From the NCBI GenBank assembly GCA_035547915.1, contig DASZTS010000027.1, forward strand, positions 19,703 to 83,702: a stretch of DNA of 64,000 nucleotides, read 5' to 3'. Position numbers and translations under genes: made by a program. The stretch comes from DASSFG01 sp035547915 (GTDB taxonomy: Bacteria > Planctomycetota > Planctomycetia > Pirellulales > JAICIG01). This document shows, one piece after another, positions 41,937-50,525 of the stretch (position 1 is the first letter of the stretch; each line of letters starts with the position of its first letter). Under the pieces are notes generated by a model. That model did no database searches and was not told the origin of the DNA. It saw only the letters and a program-made list of their open reading frames with translations.

Positions 41937-43376
41937 CTATGCCAACAACGGCTTCACGACCTCGCCGTGCACGTCGGTCAGGCGGAAGTCGCGACCCTGG
42001 AAGCGGAACGTCAGCCGTGTGTGATCGATGCCCAGACAGTGCAACAGCGTGGCGTTCAGATCGTGGATGTGTACGCCGTCGCGGACGATGTTGTAGCAAT
42101 AGTCGTCGGTCTCGCCGTAGCTGATGCCCGGTTTGATTCCGCCGCCGGCGAACCACATCGTGAAGCAGCGGCCGTGATGGTCGCGGCCGTAGTTGTCCTT
42201 GGTCAGTTGTCCTTGGCTGTAAACGGTGCGCCCGAATTCGCCACCCCAGACGACGAGCGTCTCGTCGAGCAGTCCGCGGGCCTTCAGATCGGCCACCAAC
42301 GCCGCACTGGGCCGGTCGACGTCGCGACACTGTCCGCGGATCTGCGTCGGCAGCCCGCCATGTTGGTCCCAGCCACGATGCATCAATTGCACGAAACGCA
42401 CACCGCGCTCCACCATGCGCCGCGCCAACAAGCAATTGCGCGCGAAGCCGCCATCGGTCCCCTTGTCGTCGATGCCGTAGGCGTCGAGTGTGTCTTGGGT
42501 CTCTTGCGACAGGTCGGTCAGTTCGGGCACCGAGGCCTGCATGCGGTAGGCCATTTCATATTGAGCGATGCGCGTGTTGATCTCCGGGTCGCCGAACGAT
42601 TCGGCCGCCAGCCGGTTCAGATCGCCCACGCCGTCGAGCATGCGGCGGCGCGTGGTGCGATCGATGCCCGGAGGGTCCGACAGGTAGAGCACGGGATCGT
42701 GCCCCGAGTGCAGCCTCACTCCCTGGTGTTGCGTCGGCAGGAATCCGCTCCCCCAGAGACGCGAAAAGATCGGCTGGTCGGTCTTGTTGCCGCTCCCCTG
42801 CGAAATCATGACGAGGAAGGCCGGCAAGTTTTCGTTCTCGCTGCCGATGCCGTAGCTCAGCCAGCCGCCCACGCTGGGCCGGCCCGGCTGTTGCGCGCCG
42901 GTCATGATGTACGTCGTGGCCGGATCGTGATTGATCGCCTCGGTGTGCAGCGATTTGACGATGGCCACGTCGTCGACGATCTCCGCGACGTTCGGCAACA
43001 GCTCGCTGACCCAGGCCCCGCACTGGCCGTGCTGCTTGAATTCAAACATCGGGGCCACGCAGGGAAACGATTTCTGTCCCGACGTCATACCGGTCACGCG
43101 CTGCCCCATCCGTATCGACGCGGGCAATTCTTCGCCGTGGTGCGACTTGAGCGCCGGCTTGTAATCGAACAGGTCGATGTGCGACGGACCACCCGACATG
43201 AACAGGTAGATCACGTGCTTCGCCTTCGGGGCGAAGTGCAAGGCATCGAGCGTGCCGCCGGCGAACAGCCGGTCGTTGAGCAGCGAGGCCAGTGCGGCGG
43301 TGCCGATGCCGGCGGCGGTGCGGCCAAAGAACGCGCGCCGGGTCAGGAATTGAGAGAGTGCGGGCTGAATTGCCAT
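41937..43376 (-). CDS. DUF1501 (sulfatase-like) exported protein
   Basis: This 479-residue protein has a twin-arginine-like leader (FLTRRAFFGRTAAGIGTAAL) and the DUF1501 hallmarks KHVIYLFMSGGPSHIDLFDY, VPGMMSGQ-type VTGMTSGQKSFPCVAP, GVRFVQLMHRGWDQHGGLP, DETLVVWGGEFGRTVYS, GRDHHGRCFTMWFAGGGIKPG and LLHCLGIDHTRLTFRFQGRD. DUF1501 belongs to the alkaline-phosphatase/sulfatase fold superfamily, but the usual formylglycine motif is absent and its activity is unknown. It is 41 bases downstream of a DUF1549/DUF1553 cytochrome-type gene. The two are almost always paired in planctomycetes and probably act together outside the cytoplasm. Confidence 0.92.
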   Translation of the reverse strand: MAIQPALSQFLTRRAFFGRTAAGIGTAALASLLNDRLFAGGTLDALHFAPKAKHVIYLFMSGGPSHIDLFDYKPALKSHHGEELPASIRMGQRVTGMTSGQKSFPCVAPMFEFKQHGQCGAWVSELLPNVAEIVDDVAIVKSLHTEAINHDPATTYIMTGAQQPGRPSVGGWLSYGIGSENENLPAFLVMISQGSGNKTDQPIFSRLWGSGFLPTQHQGVRLHSGHDPVLYLSDPPGIDRTTRRRMLDGVGDLNRLAAESFGDPEINTRIAQYEMAYRMQASVPELTDLSQETQDTLDAYGIDDKGTDGGFARNCLLARRMVERGVRFVQLMHRGWDQHGGLPTQIRGQCRDVDRPSAALVADLKARGLLDETLVVWGGEFGRTVYSQGQLTKDNYGRDHHGRCFTMWFAGGGIKPGISYGETDDYCYNIVRDGVHIHDLNATLLHCLGIDHTRLTFRFQGRDFRLTDVHGEVVKPLLA

Positions 43377-43417
43377 GGCGGATGAAAACTCGGATACGTT
43401 GATGATGGATTCGTCGC

Positions 43418-45982
43418 TCAGTTGCGCGTGATGGCTTCGTCCAGGTTCAACAGGACGCTCGCCGCCGTCGCCCAGGCAGCCAATTCGGCTGGCTCGAACC
43501 GTTCGTCGCGCGGCGACTCGCCCACGGACAGTAACTTGAGGGCCGCGTCGTGGTCGGCGCGAAAGGTTGCCCGTTGCTCCTCGACCACTCGCCGCATGAC
43601 GTTCGCCTCGCGGTCGTTCGGCAAGCGGGCCAGCACCAGCCGGAACGCGAGCGCCAGCCGCTCGTCGGTCGTGCCGGGGTGACCGAGCAGCCGTTCGGCC
43701 AATTTACGGGCCGCCTCCAGGTAGGTCGGATCGTTCAAGAGGATCAAGGCTTGTAGCGGCGTGTTGGTGCGTGCTCGGCGGACGGTGCAGACCTCGCGAT
43801 CGGGTGCGTCGAAGGTCGAGAGCGTCGGCGGCGGGCTGGTGCGCTTCCAGAACGTGTACATCGTGCGGCGGTAGAGATCGATGCCGTGGCTCTGGATGTA
43901 GACCTGCGCCGTCCAATTGGCTCCGTCCTCGCGCGACATCAGCTCTTCCCACAATCCGGGCGGCTGATAGGGCGATACGCTCAATCCGCCGATCCGACCG
44001 TCCAGCAGGCCGCCGGCGGCCAATGCCTGGTCGCGGATCGCCTCGGCCGGCAGTCGCAGGCGACTCATGCGGGCGAGCAAGCGGTTCTCGGGATCGGCTT
44101 GCAGCGAGGCTTCCGTCGTGACGGAACTCTGCCGATACGTGGCCGACGTCACCATCAGCCGCAGCAGGTGTTTTACGTTCCAACCGCTCTCGCGGAACTC
44201 GGTGGCCAGCCAATCGAGCAACTCGGGATGGCTCGGCCGCTCGCCCTGCGACCCGAAATCCTCGGCCGTCTTCACCAGCCCCGTGCCGAAGAGCATCTGC
44301 CAGTAACGATTGACGATCACCCGCGCGGTCAGCGGATGTTCTGGCGCGACCAACCAACGGGCCAGGCCCAGGCGATTGGCCGCACGTCCGTCCGGTAGCG
44401 GCGGCAGGAAGGCAGGCACGCCCGCCGTGACCTTTTCGCCGTGTTTGTCGTATTGCCCGCGGACGAGCAGAAACGTGTCGCGCGGCGCCGGCATTTCGCG
44501 CATGACCATCGCGGTGGGGATAGCCTTGTCGACCTGGGCCTGTTGCGCGCGCAGTTTGCCGAGAGTCTCGAAACGCGGTTTCAGCTCGCTGTTGACGTGT
44601 TCGCGGAAATGGCGACGCAGGGTGGCACGCTGACCGTCGGTCCGCGATTCCGCGGGCGCGGCCAAGGCTTCGCGCACCGGCTTAGGCGGCCCCTTCTTGC
44701 CGTCCTTCTGATCGGAGTCGGTTCCCCCGGCCATGCCTTTCTCCCATTCGGCCTGAGCGGCGTCGAGCGTATCGTTGGGAGCGTCCAATTCACGTTCCAG
44801 GGCGGCGATGGCCTCGGCCAACTCGGCAAGTTTTTGTTGTCCTTCGGGCGTGGGAACCTTGATCAGCGGTTCGGAATTTCCCTGCCGGCCGTCGAGACCG
44901 TTCTCGGGAACGTTGTTGAAGAAGGCGAAGAGTTGATAGAACTCCTTCTGTGTGAGCGGGTCGTACTTATGGTCGTGGCATTGCGTGCAAGCCACCGTCA
45001 GTCCGAGCCAAACGGTGCCCGTGGTGTTCACGCGGTCGACGATATACGCCGTGTGATATTCTTCGGGAATCGCCCCGCCCTCGAAATTGATCATGTGGTT
45101 GCGATTGAAACCGCTGGCGATGAGTTGATCGCGCGTCGGGTTGGGCAATAAATCGCCGGCGAGCTGTTCGACGGTGAACTCGTCGAAGGGCATATTGCGG
45201 TTGCAGGCGTCGATCACCCACGCGCGCCACAGCGACATATCGCGGCCGTTGTCGATGTGATAGCCGTTGGTGTCGGCGAACCTCGCGGCGTCGAGCCATT
45301 CCTGGGCCATTCGCTCGCCGAACCGGGGCGATTCCAACAGACGGTCGACGAGCCGTTCGTACGCATCGGCCGCCCCATCGTTGGCGAACGCATCGACTTC
45401 GTCGGGTGTCGGCGGCAAGCCGGTCAGATCGAGCGACAGGCGGCGGGCGAGTATCTGCCGATCTGCCGCGGGCGAAGGAGACAGCTTCTCGGCTTCGATT
45501 CGTGCCACGATGAATCGATCGATCGCGTTGCGCGGCCAATCGGCGCGCGTGACAGAGGGCAGCGCGGGCCGCCGCGGAGCGATGAACGACCAGTGTTCCT
45601 GCCACGGTACTCCGGCGGCGATCCATTCCTTGAGCAGAGCCTTTTCCGCATCGGTCAGCCGTTTGTTGCTGTCGGCCGGCGGCATCTGATCGTCGTCGTG
45701 GGCGAAGACGCGACGCACCAACTCGCTTTCGTCGGGTTTGCCGGGCACGATGGCAAGGGTGCCCGAGTCGGCCGCCCGGAGAGCGTGGTCGCGCACGTCC
45801 AACCGCAAACCGGCCTTGCGCTCGCCGGCATCGGGACCGTGGCACTTGAAGCAGTTGTTGGAGAGGATCGGACGGATGTCGCGATTAAAGTCGATCGCCC
45901 GCCCGGTCTGGGTACTTTCCGCGGCCCCGCCCACGGTGGCCGCCAACAGCAACAGACAAGCACCCGAGAACATCCGCCGCAT
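43418..45982 (-). CDS. PSCyt1/DUF1549/DUF1553 exported cytochrome-type protein
   Basis: This 854-residue protein has a signal peptide (RMFSGACLLLLAATVGGAAE), an N-terminal cytochrome-c-like PSCyt1 domain with heme motif C44-F-K-C47-H48 (NCFKCHGPD) and distal Met region QMPPADSNKRLTD. A DUF1549 domain (~145-355) carries WPRNAIDRFIVARIEAEKLS and CTQCHDHKYDP, the second CxxCH. A C-terminal DUF1553 domain (~570-800) contains LARWLVAPEHPLTARVIVNR, FGSQGERPSHPELLDWLA and RRARTNTPLQALILLNDP. It is the upstream partner of the DUF1501 gene. These pairs are abundant in planctomycetes and suspected in polysaccharide or redox chemistry; no activity is proven. Confidence 0.93.
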   Translation of the reverse strand: MRRMFSGACLLLLAATVGGAAESTQTGRAIDFNRDIRPILSNNCFKCHGPDAGERKAGLRLDVRDHALRAADSGTLAIVPGKPDESELVRRVFAHDDDQMPPADSNKRLTDAEKALLKEWIAAGVPWQEHWSFIAPRRPALPSVTRADWPRNAIDRFIVARIEAEKLSPSPAADRQILARRLSLDLTGLPPTPDEVDAFANDGAADAYERLVDRLLESPRFGERMAQEWLDAARFADTNGYHIDNGRDMSLWRAWVIDACNRNMPFDEFTVEQLAGDLLPNPTRDQLIASGFNRNHMINFEGGAIPEEYHTAYIVDRVNTTGTVWLGLTVACTQCHDHKYDPLTQKEFYQLFAFFNNVPENGLDGRQGNSEPLIKVPTPEGQQKLAELAEAIAALERELDAPNDTLDAAQAEWEKGMAGGTDSDQKDGKKGPPKPVREALAAPAESRTDGQRATLRRHFREHVNSELKPRFETLGKLRAQQAQVDKAIPTAMVMREMPAPRDTFLLVRGQYDKHGEKVTAGVPAFLPPLPDGRAANRLGLARWLVAPEHPLTARVIVNRYWQMLFGTGLVKTAEDFGSQGERPSHPELLDWLATEFRESGWNVKHLLRLMVTSATYRQSSVTTEASLQADPENRLLARMSRLRLPAEAIRDQALAAGGLLDGRIGGLSVSPYQPPGLWEELMSREDGANWTAQVYIQSHGIDLYRRTMYTFWKRTSPPPTLSTFDAPDREVCTVRRARTNTPLQALILLNDPTYLEAARKLAERLLGHPGTTDERLALAFRLVLARLPNDREANVMRRVVEEQRATFRADHDAALKLLSVGESPRDERFEPAELAAWATAASVLLNLDEAITRN

Positions 45983-46206
45983 GCCAAAATACCTCGCTCA
46001 ATCGCGGTCACCACCGAATTCGCCGCCGCAGACCATTGCACCACGCAGGGGGCGAAAAGTCCATCGGGCCGGCCATGCGCTTGCGCGGTGGGCTTGCCTT
46101 CGGATCGGCGATCAGCTCCCATGGTCGATAACGGGGCAAACCGTTCTGGTTGGACCACGGCCGAGTAACTAACCGCCGCCAAGCAGCCTACTTACGGAAA
46201 TGTAAC

Positions 46207-46258
46207 GCCCCTCGCGCAGCACCCGCTGCGGTATCTGACGTTTAATTGTCTGAGGGGC
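46207..46258 (+). promoter_or_regulatory. Two-stem leader structure ahead of the Pls-type synthetase gene
   Basis: An outer stem GCCCCTC (46207-46213) with GAGGGGC (46252-46258) encloses a 6-bp hairpin CGCAGC-ACCC-GCTGCG (46215-46230). It ends 31 bases before ATG 46290. It could be a leader or terminator/antiterminator element, but no known riboswitch class is recognised. Confidence 0.35.
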
Positions 46259-46289
46259 CAGAACCAGACAAGAGAAGGCGGCGTGCTCC

Positions 46290-49200
46290 ATGGCGACGGG
46301 CGAGTTGGCGGCGGGAATGGCTCCCGCCCTGGATGAAGCTGTTGGCACACTTCCGGCCGGGTGGCCGGCATGCGGTTCGGCCGACATCGAGTGCACGGTT
46401 CTGCACCGTATCTTCGAGGTGCGAGCCGATCAGTATCCCGGGCACGGTGCCTTGGAGTGCGGCGATCGGTGCCTGACCTATGCCGAGCTCGATGCGGCGG
46501 CCAACCGGCTGGCGCACTGGCTGCGGCGAACGGGCATCGGCCGGGGCGCGTACGTGGCCATCTGGTTGCCGCGATCGGTCGATGCCTATGTGAGCCTGCT
46601 GGCGGTGCTCAAGGCCGGGGCGGCCTATGTGCCGCTCGATCCCGACTGTCCCTTCGAGCGGGTGCGGTTCGTCGTCGACGATTGCCGGGCCGCGCTCATG
46701 ATCAGCGATTCGTCGCTGCTGGCCGACAACAGGCCCGCCTGCGAGGTGCTCGACATCGAGTCGCGGCGTGCGGAGATCGACCGCCAACCCGACTTTCGGC
46801 CGGCGGACGGTACGGCCGGGGCCGACGACCTCTGTTACGTGATCTATACGTCCGGCTCGACCGGTCGTCCCAAGGGAGTCGAGATCGAGCACCGCAGCGC
46901 GGTTCACTTGGTGCGCGCGGAAGCGTCGCTGTTCGCTGTGACGTCCGACGACCGCGTCTTCCAGGGTTTTTCGTTGGCCTTCGATGCATCGGTCGAGGAA
47001 CTCTGGTTGGCCTGGTGTGCGGGGGCGACGCTCGTCGCCGGCACGCGCGAAGTCGTCCGTTCGGGCCCCGACCTGCCACGCTTTCTCCGCGACGCCCGTG
47101 CGACCGTGTTGTCGTGTGTGCCCACGCTGTTGGCCATGATGGATGGCGAGATTCCGTCGTTGCGGCTCTTGATCCTGGGGGGCGAAGAATGCCCGCAGGC
47201 GTTGGTCAAGCGCTGGCACCGGCCGGGGCTGAGGATGGTCAATACCTATGGGCCGACCGAGGCGACGGTCATTGCCACGTATGCCGACTGCCACCCCGAC
47301 CGGCCCGTGACGATCGGCCGCGCCGTGCCCGGCTATCGGCTCTATGTGGCCGACGAACAACTGCGTGCGGTTGCGGCCGGCGAGCCGGGCGAACTGCTCA
47401 TCGGCGGCGTCGGCTTGGCCCGCGGCTATCTCGGTCGGCCTGAGTTGACACGAGAGAGGTTCGTTTCGAACCCCTTCGATGGCGAATCGCCGCGGCTCTA
47501 CCGCAGCGGCGATCTGGTCCGGCTGAACGAGGCGGGCGATCTTGAGTTCTTGGGGCGAATCGACGGTCAGGTCAAGCTCCGCGGCTTCCGTATGGAGGTC
47601 GGCGAGATCGAGACCGCATTGCTCGAATGCCCAGGCGTGCGAGCGGCCGCTGTGACGATCAACAAGGACGGGTCTGGCGATCGACAACTGGCCGCCTACC
47701 TCGTTCGGGATGTGGCCCCTCGCCCGCTTGGCGATCCGAACGACTCGGACGAAAGGAACATCGCCACTCGTCTACGTGCGCGGCTGCCGGCTTACATGGT
47801 GCCGGCGACGATCGAGTTTCTCGACGAGTTGCCCAGATTGCCCAGCGGCAAGCTCGACCGCCAGCGTTTGCCGGCCCCGCGAGAGCATGTCGCCAGGCGA
47901 CCGGAAAAGGCCATCGAACCACGCAACGAGATCGAGACGACGCTCTTGGCGGCGTGGCGAGATGTCTTCGGCCCGGTTGGCATTTCCGTCGACGACGACT
48001 TCTTTCTCGATCTCGGCGGCCACTCGCTGTTGGCGGCGCGGCTGGTATCGCGGCTGCGCACCGAGCCGGCCTGCGCCGATGTTTCGATGGTCGACATCTA
48101 TCAGCATCCGACCATCGAGCGGCTGGCGCTCCGCCTGACCAGAGCCGAGCCGGACGGACTCGATACGCCGGCCAGCGAATCGACTCCGCCCGTCTCGCGC
48201 GTGAGTTATGTTCTCTGTTCGGTCGGACAGTTCCTCAGCTTATACCTGGTGCTCGGCTTCTTCTCGTTGCAATGGCTGGGGCCCTACCTGGCTTACACCT
48301 GGATGATCGATACCGGTCACCCGATCGACGAGTCGTTGTTCGCCGCGTTGGCGAGTCTGCTCGTCGTCTACCCGATCATGCTCTCGGCGGCCGTGGCCAT
48401 CAAATGGTTGGTCATCGGTCGCTACCGGGCGGGTGATTATCCGCTCTGGGGGCGGTATTTCTTTCGCTGGTGGTTCGTGAAGGCCATCACTTCGTCGATC
48501 CCGATCGACTACCTCGCCGGCACGCCCCTGCTGAGCTTCTTCTATCGGCTGATGGGAGCGAAGATCGGGGCCAACGTCCATCTGTCGACCGACAATTGCC
48601 TGGCCTACGATCTGCTCGAAATCGGCGACGATTCGTCGATCGGCGAGGAGAGCAGCTTGGCGGGCTGCACCGTCGAACACGGCCGGTTGCGAATCGGGCC
48701 GGTCCGCATCGGCCGCCGCGTGTTCGTGGGCACGCGTGCAGTGGTTCGCGAGTGCACGGTCATCGAAGACGATGGCCGACTCGAAAATCTGTCGTTGCTG
48801 CCGCGTGGGGCAACCATTCCATGTGGAGAGACGTGGCAGGGTTCGCCGGCGCGAAGGGTGGATGGCGCTACGAAAGCGGCGGCAGTTGCGCGCCCGAGCC
48901 TGCTGCGCCGTGCGGCCTGCGGACTGATGCACGCCGTGGGGGTCATGCTCGTGCCGGTCTTCGTGATCGCCGCCATCTTCCCCGGCATGATCGTGATGAA
49001 CCATCTGAACTACTGGGACGACTACTATTGGTATCTCGTTGCCTCTCCGTTGGTCGCACTGTCGTTCGTGCTCGTACTGACACTCGAGATCGCCGCCGTC
49101 AAATGGCTCCTGTTGGGCAGGGTGCAGGCCGGTCGCTATCCGCTGTATAGTTCGTTTGCCCTGCGGCAGTGGTTCGTCAACCGGTTGATGGAACTGAGTC

Positions 49201-50306
49201 TCGACGTGTTGGGGCCGCTCTATTCGACGATCTATCTGGGACCCTGGTACCGCCTGCTCGGTGCAAGACTGGGCCGACGGGCCGAAATATCGACCGCGTC
49301 GTTCATCTCGCCCGATTTGCTGTCGATCGACGACGAAGGATTCATCGCCGACAGTGTTTCGCTGGGCGGGGCCCATATCGAACAGGGTACGATGACGATC
49401 GCCGCCACTTCCATCGGCAAACGTTCGTTCGTCGGCAACAGCGCGCTCGTGCCGGCCGGCTCGACGATCGGCGACAATTGCCTGATCGGCTGCCTGTCGT
49501 CGCCGCCCGCGGGCGGCCGAACGCCGGATGGGACATCGTGGCTCGGCTCGCCCGGTTTCTACCTGCCGCGCAGGCAGGAGAGCAAATCGTTCGGCGAAGA
49601 GACGACCTTTTCGCCTTCGCGCAAGCTGCAAATCCAGCGGGCGGCCATCGAAGCCTGCCGCGTGCTGCTGCCCAGCTCCGCGTTCATCGCCATCACCAGC
49701 GTACTGTTGTCGGTGGTGTTGCTGATCCACGAAGAGATGGCCGTCTGGGAATTGCTGGCGCTGTTTCCGCTTCTGTATACCGTGGCCGGCATGGCCGCTG
49801 TGCTCACGACCGTGGGCGTCAAATGGCTGCTCATGGGCCGCTATCGTCCGGCAGAGCATCCGCTCTGGAGCACCTTTGTCTGGAAGACGGAACTGGTCGC
49901 GGCAGTGCACGAGCACCTGGCCGATCTGTTCTTGGTCGGCAAGCTCACCGGTACGCCCTTCGTCGGCTGGTACTTCCGTCTGTTGGGGGCGAAGATCGGC
50001 CAGCGCGTCTACCTCGACACGACCGACATGACGGAGTTCGACCTGGTGGAGGTTGGCGACGACGCGACGATCAATCGCGACGTCACGTTGCAGACCCACC
50101 TATTCGAAGACCGCGTGATGAAGATGTCGCGCGTACGCATCGGCCGCGGCGCGGCAGTCGGCAGTATGTCGTTGGTGCTCTACGACACCGGGATGGGCGA
50201 CGGCTCTTCGCTCGGCCAGCTTTCTCTGTTGATGAAAGGCGAGGCGCTTCCACCCATGACGCAGTGGGAAGGTATCCCGGCGTCGCGGCAAGCGTGTTTA
50301 ACGTAG
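46290..50306 (+). CDS. Pls/PosA-type membrane non-ribosomal peptide synthetase (poly-amino-acid synthetase candidate)
   Basis: This 1338-residue protein has one adenylation domain (~30-530; core motifs YTSGSTGRPKGV, NTYGPTEATVIATY, YRSGDLVR, GRIDGQVKLRGFRMEVGEIE and Lys521 in LPSGKLDRQ). It has one carrier domain with Ser579 (DLGGHSLL). Three tandem C-terminal domains follow, each opening with KWL-x-x-GR (705, 938, 1178), containing (Y/F)RL(M/L)GA(K/R)(I/L)G and hexapeptide-like strands, and closing W-x-G-x-P (849, 1084, 1326). Six membrane segments sit in three pairs before these domains. No condensation or thioesterase domain exists. This is the layout of epsilon-poly-L-lysine synthetase. 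Hand alignment to GrsA gives pocket residues D232 A233 E236 S275 I295 G297 T319 V327 I328, lysine-like from memory. Product unproven. Confidence 0.88.
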   Translation: MATGELAAGMAPALDEAVGTLPAGWPACGSADIECTVLHRIFEVRADQYPGHGALECGDRCLTYAELDAAANRLAHWLRRTGIGRGAYVAIWLPRSVDAYVSLLAVLKAGAAYVPLDPDCPFERVRFVVDDCRAALMISDSSLLADNRPACEVLDIESRRAEIDRQPDFRPADGTAGADDLCYVIYTSGSTGRPKGVEIEHRSAVHLVRAEASLFAVTSDDRVFQGFSLAFDASVEELWLAWCAGATLVAGTREVVRSGPDLPRFLRDARATVLSCVPTLLAMMDGEIPSLRLLILGGEECPQALVKRWHRPGLRMVNTYGPTEATVIATYADCHPDRPVTIGRAVPGYRLYVADEQLRAVAAGEPGELLIGGVGLARGYLGRPELTRERFVSNPFDGESPRLYRSGDLVRLNEAGDLEFLGRIDGQVKLRGFRMEVGEIETALLECPGVRAAAVTINKDGSGDRQLAAYLVRDVAPRPLGDPNDSDERNIATRLRARLPAYMVPATIEFLDELPRLPSGKLDRQRLPAPREHVARRPEKAIEPRNEIETTLLAAWRDVFGPVGISVDDDFFLDLGGHSLLAARLVSRLRTEPACADVSMVDIYQHPTIERLALRLTRAEPDGLDTPASESTPPVSRVSYVLCSVGQFLSLYLVLGFFSLQWLGPYLAYTWMIDTGHPIDESLFAALASLLVVYPIMLSAAVAIKWLVIGRYRAGDYPLWGRYFFRWWFVKAITSSIPIDYLAGTPLLSFFYRLMGAKIGANVHLSTDNCLAYDLLEIGDDSSIGEESSLAGCTVEHGRLRIGPVRIGRRVFVGTRAVVRECTVIEDDGRLENLSLLPRGATIPCGETWQGSPARRVDGATKAAAVARPSLLRRAACGLMHAVGVMLVPVFVIAAIFPGMIVMNHLNYWDDYYWYLVASPLVALSFVLVLTLEIAAVKWLLLGRVQAGRYPLYSSFALRQWFVNRLMELSLDVLGPLYSTIYLGPWYRLLGARLGRRAEISTASFISPDLLSIDDEGFIADSVSLGGAHIEQGTMTIAATSIGKRSFVGNSALVPAGSTIGDNCLIGCLSSPPAGGRTPDGTSWLGSPGFYLPRRQESKSFGEETTFSPSRKLQIQRAAIEACRVLLPSSAFIAITSVLLSVVLLIHEEMAVWELLALFPLLYTVAGMAAVLTTVGVKWLLMGRYRPAEHPLWSTFVWKTELVAAVHEHLADLFLVGKLTGTPFVGWYFRLLGAKIGQRVYLDTTDMTEFDLVEVGDDATINRDVTLQTHLFEDRVMKMSRVRIGRGAAVGSMSLVLYDTGMGDGSSLGQLSLLMKGEALPPMTQWEGIPASRQACLT

Positions 50307-50325
50307 AAGCGGCATCTTGCCGCTT
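50307..50325 (+). terminator. Short hairpin just after the synthetase stop
   Basis: Arms AAGCGGCA (50307-50314) and TGCCGCTT (50318-50325) form an 8-bp stem with a 3-base loop immediately after the stop codon. Only three T (50323-50326 region) follow, so it is a weak intrinsic terminator at best. Confidence 0.4.
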
Positions 50326-50452
50326 TGGTACGCGCTCGACCGCTCGACCACACCGCCCGTTTCCGGACGTCCCGGCTTAGCCCCCGTGCGGGGCAACGCG
50401 TGACAGGGAGGCAGACCCCTCTACGGATGCAGCGGGACGCCGCATCTACTTT

Positions 50453-50491
50453 AAAGAAAGCGCCGCGGGCATCATGTCGATACCCGCGGCG
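50453..50491 (-). terminator. Terminator of the minus-strand Gfo/Idh/MocA gene
   Basis: On the minus strand arms CGCCGCGGG and CCCGCGGCG (50483-50491 and 50461-50469) form a 9-bp stem with a 13-base loop, followed by CTTTCTTT. It lies 35 bases after the stop of the gene at 50526. Confidence 0.65.
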
Positions 50492-50525
50492 TTCGCGGAG
50501 TTCCCTTCTCGGCGACGAGTGAGTG

